In this document: positions 18,483 to 27,769 of the stretch, one piece after another
Layout: each line of letters opens with the position of its first letter
Numbering within the stretch: position 1 is the first letter of the stretch
Source of the DNA: Algoriphagus sp.
GTDB taxonomy: Bacteria > Bacteroidota > Bacteroidia > Cytophagales > Cyclobacteriaceae
Length of the DNA: 64,000 bases
Direction of reading: 5' to 3'
NCBI GenBank assembly: GCA_030729785.1
Contig: JANQWS010000090.1
Span: 62,001 to 126,000 of the forward strand
The notes under the pieces: generated by a model
Databases searched by the model: none
Seen by the model: only the letters and a program-made list of their open reading frames with translations
What the model was told of the DNA's origin: nothing
Translations under genes and position numbers: made by a program

Positions 18483-19235
18483 GTGAGTTTCGAAATCAAA
18501 TTACCCCTGTTCGAAGGTCCTTTTGACCTCATGCTCTTTTTTATTGAGCGGGACGAATTGGATATTTATGACATTCCCATCTTCAAGATTACGACCGATT
18601 TTTTGGAGTATATCCAGCAGTTAGAGACATTAGAAATGGAGGTAGCCAGTGAATTCATCCTATTTGCAGCTACTTTAATGAAGATAAAATCAAGGATGTT
18701 ATTACCAAGGCCTGAGCTAAACGAGCAGGGCGAAGTCGTGGATCCCCGGGAGGAATTGGTACGAAACCTACTTGAATACAAAAAATACAAATCAGTAGTT
18801 GAAGAACTTTCAATGCTGGAGCAAAATCGCTTGGCAAAGGAAAAGCGTGGAAATCTCGTCAAAGAACTACAAGGGCTTAGTAAGTTGGAAGATGTAGAGG
18901 GGGAATTACAGCATTTAGACTTGTACAAATTACTTCATGTATTCCAAAAGTGCATGACGCGCATGGCCACCAGAGTGGATGCGCCAACGCATACGGTGAT
19001 CCAGTATCCCTACACCATTGAGCAACAAAAAGAGTTTGTGCTTGAAAAAATAAGTTCCAAGAGGCAAGTTCCATTTACTGAGCTGATCGAATACAAACCG
19101 GAAAAGATTTTTGTTATTTATACATTTCTAGCGATTCTAGAATTGCTTCAGCTTGCCAAGCTTACCCTTGTTTTGGGAGAAGGATACAATAATTTTTGGG
19201 TGGAGAAAATTGAACCTGTCGCTACCGAAGCATGA
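18483..19235 (+). CDS. scpA: Segregation and condensation protein A
   Basis: ScpA is the kleisin that bridges the SMC heads in the bacterial condensin. The N-terminal signature FEIKLPLFEGPFDLMLFFIERDELDIYDIPI is unmistakable; the C-terminal winged-helix segment is FTELIEYKPEKIFVIYTFLAILELLQLAKL. 250 residues; start codon is GTG at 18483. TATCTTTG (18434-18441) is a candidate -7 element. It overlaps the next gene by four bases (ATGA), heading a tight three-gene run. No scpB nearby. Confidence 0.94.
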   Translation: MSFEIKLPLFEGPFDLMLFFIERDELDIYDIPIFKITTDFLEYIQQLETLEMEVASEFILFAATLMKIKSRMLLPRPELNEQGEVVDPREELVRNLLEYKKYKSVVEELSMLEQNRLAKEKRGNLVKELQGLSKLEDVEGELQHLDLYKLLHVFQKCMTRMATRVDAPTHTVIQYPYTIEQQKEFVLEKISSKRQVPFTELIEYKPEKIFVIYTFLAILELLQLAKLTLVLGEGYNNFWVEKIEPVATEA

Positions 19236-20293
19236 AGCTAGACAATAAAAAAATTTTCGAAACACTCAATCCAAATCGAGTTTGGGTGCCCGTATTAATT
19301 GGTCTTGCCATCGTGTTTACGATGTTTTATTTGGATCCTAATTTGACTTCCGACAACCTAAAAGTGGTCGTGGACGCCTCCCCATTTTTTATTTTTTTAT
19401 CCCTTGTCGTTATCTTTTTTAGGGACTTGGGCTATGTCTACCGAATTCGTGAAATCACCGATAGACACCTTACTTGGACCCGTGCGATTTATGTCATTAT
19501 TCTGTGGGAGTTTGCTTCAGCAGTTACTCCATCTGTTGTAGGGGGTACGGCAGTTGCTATTTTTATTCTCAATAAAGAGGGGATTAAAATGGGCAAAGCC
19601 ATCGCCTTTGTAATGGTAACTGCTATTTTGGACAACCTATTTTTCGTGATTGGGGCCCCTATCATTCTCTTCTTTGCCAAAGGAAATATTTTTCCTGAAA
19701 GCAAGCTCTTGGAATCACAGTTGGGCAACAGTCTCCAGGCCATATTTTGGATTAGCTATGCCCTCTACGCATCGTATAGTTTGGTAATGGCTGCAGCGCT
19801 ATTTTATAGACCTAGGGTCTTCAAATGGGTTTTAATCAAACTTTTTTCAATCAAATTTCTTCGTAAATGGAAGCACGATGCCCAAGAATATGGGGATCAA
19901 ATTATTGAGGCTTCCAAGCAATTATCTGGAAAAAACTATCGGTATTGGCTTCCAATCATCGGGGCAACCTTGTTTGTTTGGTCTTCCAGATATTTGATGC
20001 TCAATGCGCTGATCTCTGCCTTTGTGCCCCTAGATTTTATTGAACACATCGTCGTGTTTGCACGGCAAGTAATCATGTGGATAGTCATGATGATCTCCCC
20101 TACCCCGGGAAGTAGTGGTACGGCCGAATTTTTCTATGGCCAATTTTTCCAACAATTTCTTGGCAAATACACCTTTGTTACCAGCATCGTATGGAGACTT
20201 TTCTCCTACTACCCTTACTTGATATTAGGAGCAATTTTTCTCCCTCGCTGGATTCGCCAGGTATTTTTCAAGAAGAAAAAGGAGGAAAATTAA
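19232..20293 (+). CDS. LPG-synthase-type membrane protein (UPF0104)
   Basis: A 353-residue integral membrane protein with about eight hydrophobic segments, resembling the flippase-like transmembrane domain of lysylphosphatidylglycerol synthase (UPF0104/YbhN/AglD group). The segment WEFASAVTPSVVGGTAVAIFILNKEG, with its short re-entrant style, and SPTPGSSGTAEFFY near residue 290 are family hallmarks. There is no C-terminal lysyltransferase domain. Between scpA (4-base overlap) and murF-alr (no gap); a lipid-handling role in the envelope is likely but unproven. Confidence 0.85.
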   Translation: MKLDNKKIFETLNPNRVWVPVLIGLAIVFTMFYLDPNLTSDNLKVVVDASPFFIFLSLVVIFFRDLGYVYRIREITDRHLTWTRAIYVIILWEFASAVTPSVVGGTAVAIFILNKEGIKMGKAIAFVMVTAILDNLFFVIGAPIILFFAKGNIFPESKLLESQLGNSLQAIFWISYALYASYSLVMAAALFYRPRVFKWVLIKLFSIKFLRKWKHDAQEYGDQIIEASKQLSGKNYRYWLPIIGATLFVWSSRYLMLNALISAFVPLDFIEHIVVFARQVIMWIVMMISPTPGSSGTAEFFYGQFFQQFLGKYTFVTSIVWRLFSYYPYLILGAIFLPRWIRQVFFKKKKEEN

Positions 20294-22765
20294 ATGTTGA
20301 TTTCCTTTACCCCATCCCTTTTAGAAAAAATTACCGGAGGCGCGGGCCTAGGAAAGGATCCTGGCCAAGCGATTGCTCAAATCAGCATTGATTCGAGACA
20401 GGTCCTTCATCCTCAACAAAATTTGTTTGTCGCCTTAAAAGGGGCAAAGGCAGATGGAATTTCCTTTGTGCCCGAACTCTTGAACTTGGGAGTGAGCTAT
20501 TTTTTGGTAGACGATCAAACAAGCATTCCTTCCTCCTGGCTGGACAGGGGTTATTTTATTCAAGTGAAGGATACGCGAATCGCACTTCAGTCATTGGCCA
20601 CCTACCAAAGGGTTCAATTCACAAAACCCGTAGTAGGAATCACGGGAAGCAATGGCAAAACCATCGTCAAGGAATGGCTTGGTCAGGTACTCAGCCAACA
20701 GTTTGCGGTAGCTAAAAGTCCAAAAAGCTACAATTCTCAGGTGGGTGTGCCCCTATCGATCTTCGGGATTCAATCCTATCACCAAGTAGCCCTCTTGGAG
20801 GCAGGGGTTTCCAAAACAGGAGACATGGATACCTTGGCCAAAATAATCCAGCCTGGGTTGGGAATTTTCACCAACATTGGCTCTGCTCATGAGGAAGGAT
20901 TTCCAGATATAAAGGAGAAGATCGCCGAGAAACTCAAGCTCTTTGCAGGCGTAAACTTTCTTTTGTATTGCAAGGATCATGACCTGCTCGCCCAAGAAAT
21001 TGAGCAACAACTCCCCACTGAAAAACGTATTTCCTGGTCCAAAAAAGCTGGGGCAGAGTACCTCGTATCTTGGAAAAACCAAGAAACTCATTCCCGAATT
21101 GTTGTGATGAAAAGCGATGGACAAACCTTCACTTTTCAAGTCCCTTTTACCGATCAAGCTTCTCTAGAAAACGTCACCCATGTAATCCTTGCTTCGCTGA
21201 GTTTGGGTCAGGAAGTCAAGAGTATACAAGAAGGGCTGAGTCATCTGATGCCTGTAGACATGCGGCTTACGCTCAAGCCAGGCCTCAATGACTCACTTCT
21301 AATCGATGACACCTACAACAACGACCTGGCTGGGCTCAAGGTGGCACTTGAATTTTTAAGTCAACAGCGCCCTAAACGCTCCAAAATCCTAATTATTTCA
21401 GACCTCCTCCAACAAGGCCTCCCCGAGAAAGTATACAAAGAAGTTGCCGATTTAATTCAATCCTATGGGATTGATCAAGTAATCGGAGTGGGTACCCAGA
21501 TTCAACACCTAGAAACCTTACTCGGAAAAGGGGTCCGCACATTTTCCAACACCGAGCAACTCTTGTTGGAACTACAGCCAGAGCAATTTCAAAATGATCT
21601 CATTCTCATCACTGGGGCAAGAGAATATACCTTTGAACGAGTGGTCAATCGACTTCAACAGCGCATTCATGGCACCACCTTGGAGATCAATTTGAATGCG
21701 CTGACCCATAATTTTAATTTTTACAAACGGCAGCTTGCACCAAGCACGCGGGTCATGGTGATGGTCAAGGCTTTTGCCTACGGAGGAGGAGCTGCAGAAA
21801 TCGCCAATCATCTGCAGACCTTGGGGGCCGATTACCTGGCAGTAGCCTACACCGATGAGGGGGTAAGCCTACGCAAACAGGGGATTCAACTCCCCATTAT
21901 GGTGCTCAATCCGGTAGAAGAATCCTTCGATTTACTGTCTCAATACCAGCTTGAGCCCGTGGTGTTTAGTCCCGAATTTTTCAGGAAATTGGGGGCTTAT
22001 GTACAGCATCAATCCCTGCAATTATCCATCCATTTGGATCTGGATACCGGGATGAATCGCTTGGGCTTTGAGCAGGAGCAGCTAGTAGAACTAATGGACT
22101 TGATCCAACAGTATCCTCAACTGCAATTGGCAAGTGTGTACACCCACTTGGTGGGAGCAGACGAAGAAGTACATGATGATTTTTCGCTGCATCAGCTGCA
22201 GCAATTTCAAGAAATGAGCGAATCTATCTGTTCTATTCTTTCCTATAAGCCCCTGCGTCATGCGCTCAACTCGGCGGGGATTGTGCGGTATCCAGACTTC
22301 CAGCTGGACATGGTGCGCCTAGGTATCGGTCTGTATGGGGTAGAAGTGACAGGCAAGCACGACCGCTCTTTGAAGGCGGTAAGTACCTTAAAAACCACCA
22401 TTTCCCAAGTCAAAACCCTAGCTGCTGGAGCTACGGTGGGCTATTCCAGAAAGGGGAGTTTGCCCGAAGGGGGGCGAATCGCCACCTTGGCCCTCGGCTA
22501 TGCAGATGGATACGACCGTAGATTTTCCCAAGGAAAGGGATATGTACTAATTGATAGCAAAAAGGCTCCCGTGATCGGCAATGTCTGCATGGATATGGTG
22601 ATGGTGGATGTGAGCGCTATCCCTGGAGTCAAAGCAGGGGACGAAGCCATCGTGTATGGGGAGGAAATTTCACTGAAAGAGCTTGCCGATTGTATTGGTA
22701 CCATCCCTTACGAGTTACTCACCAATATCAGTGGACGCGTCAAGCGCGTGTATTACTTGGATTGA
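20294..22765 (+). CDS. murF-alr: MurF-alanine racemase fusion
   Basis: Bifunctional cytoplasmic enzyme of 823 residues. Residues 1 to about 455 are MurF, which adds D-Ala-D-Ala to the UDP-MurNAc-tripeptide; GITGSNGKTIVKEWLG (about 117-130) is its ATP site. From about 458 (TLEINLNALTHNF) it is alanine racemase: PLP lysine 492 in MVKAFAYGGG, catalytic Tyr in VGYSRKG, and ALGYADGYDRR. Thus one polypeptide makes D-Ala and consumes the dipeptide. The fusion is a known Bacteroidota trait. The ATG directly follows the previous stop, and AAAGGAGG lies inside the upstream gene's end. Confidence 0.95.
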   Translation: MLISFTPSLLEKITGGAGLGKDPGQAIAQISIDSRQVLHPQQNLFVALKGAKADGISFVPELLNLGVSYFLVDDQTSIPSSWLDRGYFIQVKDTRIALQSLATYQRVQFTKPVVGITGSNGKTIVKEWLGQVLSQQFAVAKSPKSYNSQVGVPLSIFGIQSYHQVALLEAGVSKTGDMDTLAKIIQPGLGIFTNIGSAHEEGFPDIKEKIAEKLKLFAGVNFLLYCKDHDLLAQEIEQQLPTEKRISWSKKAGAEYLVSWKNQETHSRIVVMKSDGQTFTFQVPFTDQASLENVTHVILASLSLGQEVKSIQEGLSHLMPVDMRLTLKPGLNDSLLIDDTYNNDLAGLKVALEFLSQQRPKRSKILIISDLLQQGLPEKVYKEVADLIQSYGIDQVIGVGTQIQHLETLLGKGVRTFSNTEQLLLELQPEQFQNDLILITGAREYTFERVVNRLQQRIHGTTLEINLNALTHNFNFYKRQLAPSTRVMVMVKAFAYGGGAAEIANHLQTLGADYLAVAYTDEGVSLRKQGIQLPIMVLNPVEESFDLLSQYQLEPVVFSPEFFRKLGAYVQHQSLQLSIHLDLDTGMNRLGFEQEQLVELMDLIQQYPQLQLASVYTHLVGADEEVHDDFSLHQLQQFQEMSESICSILSYKPLRHALNSAGIVRYPDFQLDMVRLGIGLYGVEVTGKHDRSLKAVSTLKTTISQVKTLAAGATVGYSRKGSLPEGGRIATLALGYADGYDRRFSQGKGYVLIDSKKAPVIGNVCMDMVMVDVSAIPGVKAGDEAIVYGEEISLKELADCIGTIPYELLTNISGRVKRVYYLD

Positions 22766-22779
22766 AAGTTGGAGCAGAT

Positions 22780-24009
22780 TTAGGGCAGTGACCTCTTCCA
22801 GCCCAGGTCTTGTAAAGCATAAATGCTTCCTTTTCCACTAAAAATAAAGGCAAACAAACAGGAAATTCCCAGGTAGACTCCTGCTTCCAGACCAAATAAT
22901 TCCATCCCCATCAAGGTACAGGCCAAAGGCGTATTCGTAGCTCCGGCAAATACGCCCACAAATCCACACCCTGCCAAAAGTGCTAATGGAAGAGGGATAT
23001 AGGCAGCCAGCGCATTGCCTAGCGTGGCCCCTGTAAAGAAAAGTGGGGTGACCTCCCCGCCTTTAAAACCAGAGCCGAGTGTCAAAGCTGTTAAGCCTGT
23101 TTTCGCCAAAAAATCATACCAGGGCAGGGGGGTTTCAAAAGCCTCGAGTATCCTCGGAACACCCAAGCCTATGTAAGTGTAAGCACCCGTGAGGTACACG
23201 ATCCCTGCAACTAGCAGTCCACCCACGAAAGGCCGAAATGGAGGATAGGCAATGCCACTGAAGAGTCTATTTACCCCATGACCTGCCTCCACAAATAGTC
23301 GCGCTGCCAGGCCAAAGGCTATTCCTGCGGGAATCATCCATGCCAAGTTGTTCAGGGTATGGGGAGTAATCTCAGGAATAACATAGGTCGTATGTCCAAT
23401 GCCCCAAACCCATTCGCAAATCCAATAAGCTATAAACGCAGCCCAGAAAGCCGGAAAAATGGAGCTGGGGTCTATCTTTCTACGAAACAACCATTCTAGA
23501 GAAAATACCGCTCCTGCCAAAGGCGTACCAAATACCGAGGCAAATCCCCCTGCTACTCCACAAATCAACAAGATCCTGCCGGTATTCTTATCTAGGGTCC
23601 ATCGCTTGCCCAACTGGGCAGCTAAGGAAGCTCCCATTTGAACTGCTGTACCTTCCCTTCCCGCGGAGCCCCCAAAAAGGTGGGTGATTAAGGTGCCGAA
23701 TAAAACAAAAGGTGCCATTCGCCAGGGCAGAGTCGGCTGGGGAGTATAGATCCCAGCTAAGATTAAATTGTTCCCTTTTTCAAGACCATCCCCGTAATGG
23801 TGGTAGCAGTAGCCAATTACAAATCCTGCTATGGGTAAGCCTCCTAAAAGCCATAAATGGGCATCCCTAACCCCACCCACCCAATCCAAGGAAAGCAAAA
23901 AAATGGCAGAGGCGGAACCCGAAAATATTCCGATTCCGGTACCAATGGCTATCCAAAAAAGAAGGTATTTCAGCAAGATAATCGGAGATTGAGGGACCTT
24001 TTGATACAA
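22780..24009 (-). CDS. ClC-family anion channel/antiporter, possibly fluoride type
   Basis: A short (about 409-residue) ClC protein with ten or more hydrophobic segments and no CBS domains. Seen: GSAGREGTAVQMGASLAAQLG, where most ClCs have GREGP; the external-glutamate motif is kept; FGTPLAGAVFSLEWLF; and GFKGGEVTPLFFTGATLG in place of the GGxFxPxL motif. GREGT and GGEVTP resemble the fluoride-exporting CLC-F branch as I remember it. No ATG fits the N-terminus; the frame seems to begin at TTG 24009. No fluoride riboswitch was found upstream. Convergent with murF-alr. Confidence 0.8.
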   Translation of the reverse strand: MYQKVPQSPIILLKYLLFWIAIGTGIGIFSGSASAIFLLSLDWVGGVRDAHLWLLGGLPIAGFVIGYCYHHYGDGLEKGNNLILAGIYTPQPTLPWRMAPFVLFGTLITHLFGGSAGREGTAVQMGASLAAQLGKRWTLDKNTGRILLICGVAGGFASVFGTPLAGAVFSLEWLFRRKIDPSSIFPAFWAAFIAYWICEWVWGIGHTTYVIPEITPHTLNNLAWMIPAGIAFGLAARLFVEAGHGVNRLFSGIAYPPFRPFVGGLLVAGIVYLTGAYTYIGLGVPRILEAFETPLPWYDFLAKTGLTALTLGSGFKGGEVTPLFFTGATLGNALAAYIPLPLALLAGCGFVGVFAGATNTPLACTLMGMELFGLEAGVYLGISCLFAFIFSGKGSIYALQDLGWKRSLP

Positions 24010-24142
24010 AGAAAGGGGGATTTAGGAGATTTCTAGGGACAAGGAACGCATTTTTCTAACTGCACTTCATCAATTTAGGACTTAAGTCCTTCACGGAGCA
24101 ACCAATTGCCAAGTAAATGAGTTATCCACAAAATACGCGTTC

Positions 24143-25033
24143 ATGAAAAACATTCTCATTACTGGAGGATCAGGATTGGTCGGGAAGCAACTTACTACCT
24201 TATTGGAACAAAAAGGGTATGAAGTGGCTTGGCTTAGTCGAAAACCACAGCGGCAGACCCATTTTCTCTGGGATGTAGCCCGTCAGGAAATAGATCCAAT
24301 AGCCCTGGAATGGGCAGATGCAGTGGTGCATTTGGCTGGGGAAGGGGTCGCAGAAAAGCGCTGGACGGCGGAACGAAAGGAGTCCATCCTTCGCTCACGA
24401 ACAGAAAGCACGGCACTATTGCATCGAGCGATACAGCAGGCAACGGTTAAGCCAAGCACCTTTATTTCTGCCTCAGCAGTGGGCTATTATGGATTTGATA
24501 CCGGCGCTGCTCTTGTGGATGAGGGCAGTGCTTCGGGCACCGATTTTTTGGCAGAAGTGGTGCTGGCCTGGGAAAAAGAGGTCAAAAAGATAGAAGCCTT
24601 ACCCCTCCGATGTGTGGTCCTCCGAATTGGCATCGTCTTGGATGCCAAGGGAGGAGCCTTAGCCGAAATGCTCAAACCCCCTATGGCTGCCCCTTTGGGT
24701 TCGGGTGCGCAGTGGATGAGTTGGATACATGTGGAAGACTTGGTGCGCCTATTTGTTTTTGCCCTTGAAAAAACCACACTACAGGGAATATACAATGCAG
24801 TGGGACCTAATCCCGCCACCAACCAGCAACTGACCCAGGAAGCGGCGGCGGCCAAGGGCAAAACCTATCTAGGAATCGGGGTGCCTGGATTTGCACTGAG
24901 GTTGGTCTTGGGAGAAATGGCCGCCATGGTCCTTGGCGGCAATCGCGTGTCTAGCCAAAAGATTCAAAAAGCAGGCTTTGAATTTGAATTTCCAGAGTTG
25001 AAGCAGGCATTAAAGTCCATTTATTCGAGTTGA
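24143..25033 (+). CDS. TIGR01777-family NAD-dependent epimerase (YfcH-like)
   Basis: A 296-residue extended-SDR-like protein of the YfcH/SulA-homologue group. The nucleotide-binding start is NILITGGSGLVGKQL; further hallmarks are VVHLAGEGVAEKRW, LRSRTEST, ISASAVGYYG, VLRIGIVLDAKGGAL, WIHVEDLV and YNAVGPNPATNQQL. The biochemical substrate of the family is not established. A 14-bp palindrome AGGACTTAAGTCCT (24077-24090) lies in the divergent region shared with the ClC gene. Confidence 0.9.
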   Translation: MKNILITGGSGLVGKQLTTLLEQKGYEVAWLSRKPQRQTHFLWDVARQEIDPIALEWADAVVHLAGEGVAEKRWTAERKESILRSRTESTALLHRAIQQATVKPSTFISASAVGYYGFDTGAALVDEGSASGTDFLAEVVLAWEKEVKKIEALPLRCVVLRIGIVLDAKGGALAEMLKPPMAAPLGSGAQWMSWIHVEDLVRLFVFALEKTTLQGIYNAVGPNPATNQQLTQEAAAAKGKTYLGIGVPGFALRLVLGEMAAMVLGGNRVSSQKIQKAGFEFEFPELKQALKSIYSS

Positions 25034-25153
25034 ATTTTCCATTTCGCCTATTCATTGATTAGTGCTCCTGGCGTTTTTTTTTAACCATCAGTCCTAAAAT
25101 GTTTTTTTTAATCTCAGGAATAAGGACTTTAGGGAAAGATTTACACCTGAAGT

Positions 25154-27706
25154 ATGAAAAATATCATCGCTGTGCTACTGCTAGCACTAATCAGTCAATT
25201 TGGCTTTGCCCAAGACCTAAGCTACTACCTGCCCAAAGGCTATACCTACAACCCGAAAGTTCCTACTCCCAAGCAGGTACTGGGCTATGAAGTAGGCGAA
25301 TGGCATGTGACCCACGACCAGCTAGTCATGTACATGAAGGCTGTGGCGGCAGCATCCGACCGTGTTCTCTTTGAAGAAACCGGCAGGTCCTACGAAAAGC
25401 GACCACAGACCTTGCTGACCATCAGTGCTCCTGTCAACCTGGCCAAACTGGACCAGATAAAAGCAGAGCGCGCCAAACTTCGAGACCCTGCAGCTACAGT
25501 CAACATTGCGAACATGCCTGCAGTCCTATTCATGGGTTACTCCGTTCATGGAAACGAACCGAGTGGAGCCAATGCAGCACTACTAGCAGCCTATCACTTT
25601 GCTGCCGCCAATGAAATCGAAGCAGACCTCAAGGACATGGTACTCCTTTTGGATCCGGCCATCAACCCGGACGGTCTCAACCGCTTTGCTTCCTGGGTCA
25701 ATTCACACAAGGCCTACGTCATGAACGGGGATCCAGCGCAGCGCGAACTCAATGAGGCCTGGCCTCGAGGACGTACCAACCACTACTGGTTTGACCTCAA
25801 CCGCGACTGGCTGCCTGTGCAGCATCCAGAATCCAGAAATCGCGTACGCGTGTTCCAAAGTTGGCTTCCGAACGTGCACTTGGACTTCCATGAGATGGGC
25901 TCCAACAGCACCTTCTTTTTTCAGCCCGGCGTCCCTTCTCGCGTCCACCCTTTGACCCCAAAGAAAAACTTTGAGCTCACTGAGAAAATTGGCACCTACC
26001 ATGCCAAAGCCTTGGACCAAATAGGCTCCTTGTACTACAACCAGGAAAACTACGACGACTTTTATTACGGAAAGGGATCCACCTATCCGGACGTACAAGG
26101 ATCGATAGGTATCTTGTTTGAGCAGGCAAGCTCTAGAGGACACCTCCAAGAAACGGACAATGGAATGCTCAGCTTTCCATTTACGATCCGCAACCAATTT
26201 ACCGCCAACCTATCCTCCTACCAGGCCACCAAAGAAATGCGGGTGGAACTCAACCAGTGGATGAAGGATTTCTACACGGACATCAAAAAGGAAACCGATG
26301 CCGACATCAACAAGGCCTATATTTTTGGTGCCCCTGAGGAAGATGCACGGAGCTATCACCTGGCGGATTTGATTCTTCAGCACGACATCAAACTCTTTTC
26401 CCTTAAGGAGGATTTGGTTATCAACGGGAAGCAGTTTAAAAAAGGAAACTCCTACATTGTCCCTGCAGATCAGCCGCAGTACCGCTTGATCAAGGCGATG
26501 TTTGAAACGCGTACTACGTTCCAAGACAGCTTGTTTTACGACATCTCTGCTTGGACCTACCCCATGGCTTTTGGAGTAGACTATATGGCTTTGAATAGCC
26601 GCATTGTCAACTTGGCCAGTGTCAGCCCTGTGGATAAGTCTAATTTTGCGCAAGCTCCTGGCAAGGTAATCGGCTCCGCAGGGGCCTATCAATATGCCAT
26701 GGAGTGGACCGATTACTATGCGCCAAAGGCGGCCTATCAGTTGCTTAAGGCTGGATTTTTGGTACGTGTAGCCACCAAAGAATTTTCCACCGCGGAAGGG
26801 AAAACCTTTGGTAGAGGAACGGTATTGATTGATGAAGGAGAAAGTGGGCTTGATGCGCAAGCCTTCTTCAAGAAGCTAGAAGAGGTCGCCCAATTTGCAC
26901 ATGTAGATATCCATGCATTGACAACAGGATACACCCAAGGAGCCAATCTGGGATCAACCTTCATCCTTCCTCTGAAAACACCAAGTATTGCCTTATTAGT
27001 GGATGGGGGTGTGGATAGCGGAGAAGCAGGGGAGATCTGGCATCTATTAGACCAACGCATGCAAATGCCAGTGACCCTATTGCCCTTAGGATCTGTAAGC
27101 AGCACCAATTTGGACCGCTACTCGGTTATCCTCATGGCAGATGGCAGCTACGGGTCACTAGGCCAGTCCGGTGCTGCGGCACTCAAAACTTGGGTAAGCA
27201 AAGGCAATACCTTGGTCGCTAAAGGAGGCGCACTTCGTTTTTTGGCTCAAAATGAAATCGGAAATTTCACCTTCCGTAAAGTAGATAATGCAGAGAAAGG
27301 TTTGCAGAAAAGCTATGCGGACTTTGATAATGCTACTGGAGCGAAGCAAACTTTTGGAGCCATCTTCAAATCTACTTTAGACACCAGCCATCCAATTGGG
27401 TTTGGTTACGTAAGCAGGGAGCTCTTCACTTTTAGAAATGACAATTTCTTCCTTGAACCTTCTGCCAATCCCTACGCCAACCCACTCGTTTATACGAAGG
27501 ATCCTTTGGCTTCGGGCTACCTGCATCCAAGCAATCTGCCTGGAGTACAAGAGACTGCCGTGATCCGTGTATCTGGACAAGGAAGAGGTCGAATTGTAGG
27601 CTTTGCAGACAACCCTAACTTCCGTGCCTTCTGGTTTGGTACCAACAAGCTGTTTATCAATTCCATTTTCTTTGGACAAGTGATTGATGGAGGAACTGCA
27701 CGATAA
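25154..27706 (+). CDS. Secreted M14 zinc carboxypeptidase-like protein
   Basis: An 850-residue exported protein: signal peptide IIAVLLLALISQFGFAQ, then an M14 peptidase domain. Zinc ligands His132 and Glu135 are in SVHGNEPSGANAA; PDGLNRFASW, WFDLNRDW and NVHLDFHEMGS (third ligand about residue 242) follow, and ILFEQASSRGH probably holds the catalytic Glu. The C-terminal half (from about 450) has no recognised catalytic motif and resembles the accessory domains of large Bacteroidota M14 proteins. No T9SS C-terminal tag was noticed. A terminator follows at 27712. Confidence 0.88.
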   Translation: MKNIIAVLLLALISQFGFAQDLSYYLPKGYTYNPKVPTPKQVLGYEVGEWHVTHDQLVMYMKAVAAASDRVLFEETGRSYEKRPQTLLTISAPVNLAKLDQIKAERAKLRDPAATVNIANMPAVLFMGYSVHGNEPSGANAALLAAYHFAAANEIEADLKDMVLLLDPAINPDGLNRFASWVNSHKAYVMNGDPAQRELNEAWPRGRTNHYWFDLNRDWLPVQHPESRNRVRVFQSWLPNVHLDFHEMGSNSTFFFQPGVPSRVHPLTPKKNFELTEKIGTYHAKALDQIGSLYYNQENYDDFYYGKGSTYPDVQGSIGILFEQASSRGHLQETDNGMLSFPFTIRNQFTANLSSYQATKEMRVELNQWMKDFYTDIKKETDADINKAYIFGAPEEDARSYHLADLILQHDIKLFSLKEDLVINGKQFKKGNSYIVPADQPQYRLIKAMFETRTTFQDSLFYDISAWTYPMAFGVDYMALNSRIVNLASVSPVDKSNFAQAPGKVIGSAGAYQYAMEWTDYYAPKAAYQLLKAGFLVRVATKEFSTAEGKTFGRGTVLIDEGESGLDAQAFFKKLEEVAQFAHVDIHALTTGYTQGANLGSTFILPLKTPSIALLVDGGVDSGEAGEIWHLLDQRMQMPVTLLPLGSVSSTNLDRYSVILMADGSYGSLGQSGAAALKTWVSKGNTLVAKGGALRFLAQNEIGNFTFRKVDNAEKGLQKSYADFDNATGAKQTFGAIFKSTLDTSHPIGFGYVSRELFTFRNDNFFLEPSANPYANPLVYTKDPLASGYLHPSNLPGVQETAVIRVSGQGRGRIVGFADNPNFRAFWFGTNKLFINSIFFGQVIDGGTAR

Positions 27707-27711
27707 ACCCC

Positions 27712-27742
27712 AAATCCCAGCTCAGTGCTGGGATTTTCTTTT
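27712..27742 (+). terminator. Terminator after the M14 peptidase gene
   Basis: Perfect 10-bp stem AAATCCCAGC / GCTGGGATTT with a 5-base loop, followed by TCTTTTCT, starting 6 bases after the peptidase stop. It separates the peptidase from the downstream amidohydrolase. Confidence 0.8.
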
Positions 27743-27769
27743 CTAATCCTGATGCTATTCTTAGAGTTT

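Noticed and set aside
24010-24142. Fluoride riboswitch upstream of the ClC gene
   Set aside because: I read the minus-strand leader and did not find the conserved crcB-type aptamer blocks.
25703-26860. Two long minus-strand ORFs (164 and 216 aa) inside the M14 peptidase gene
   Set aside because: They lie fully antisense to a gene with clear zinc-site motifs and signal peptide, and their translations have no recognisable domain.
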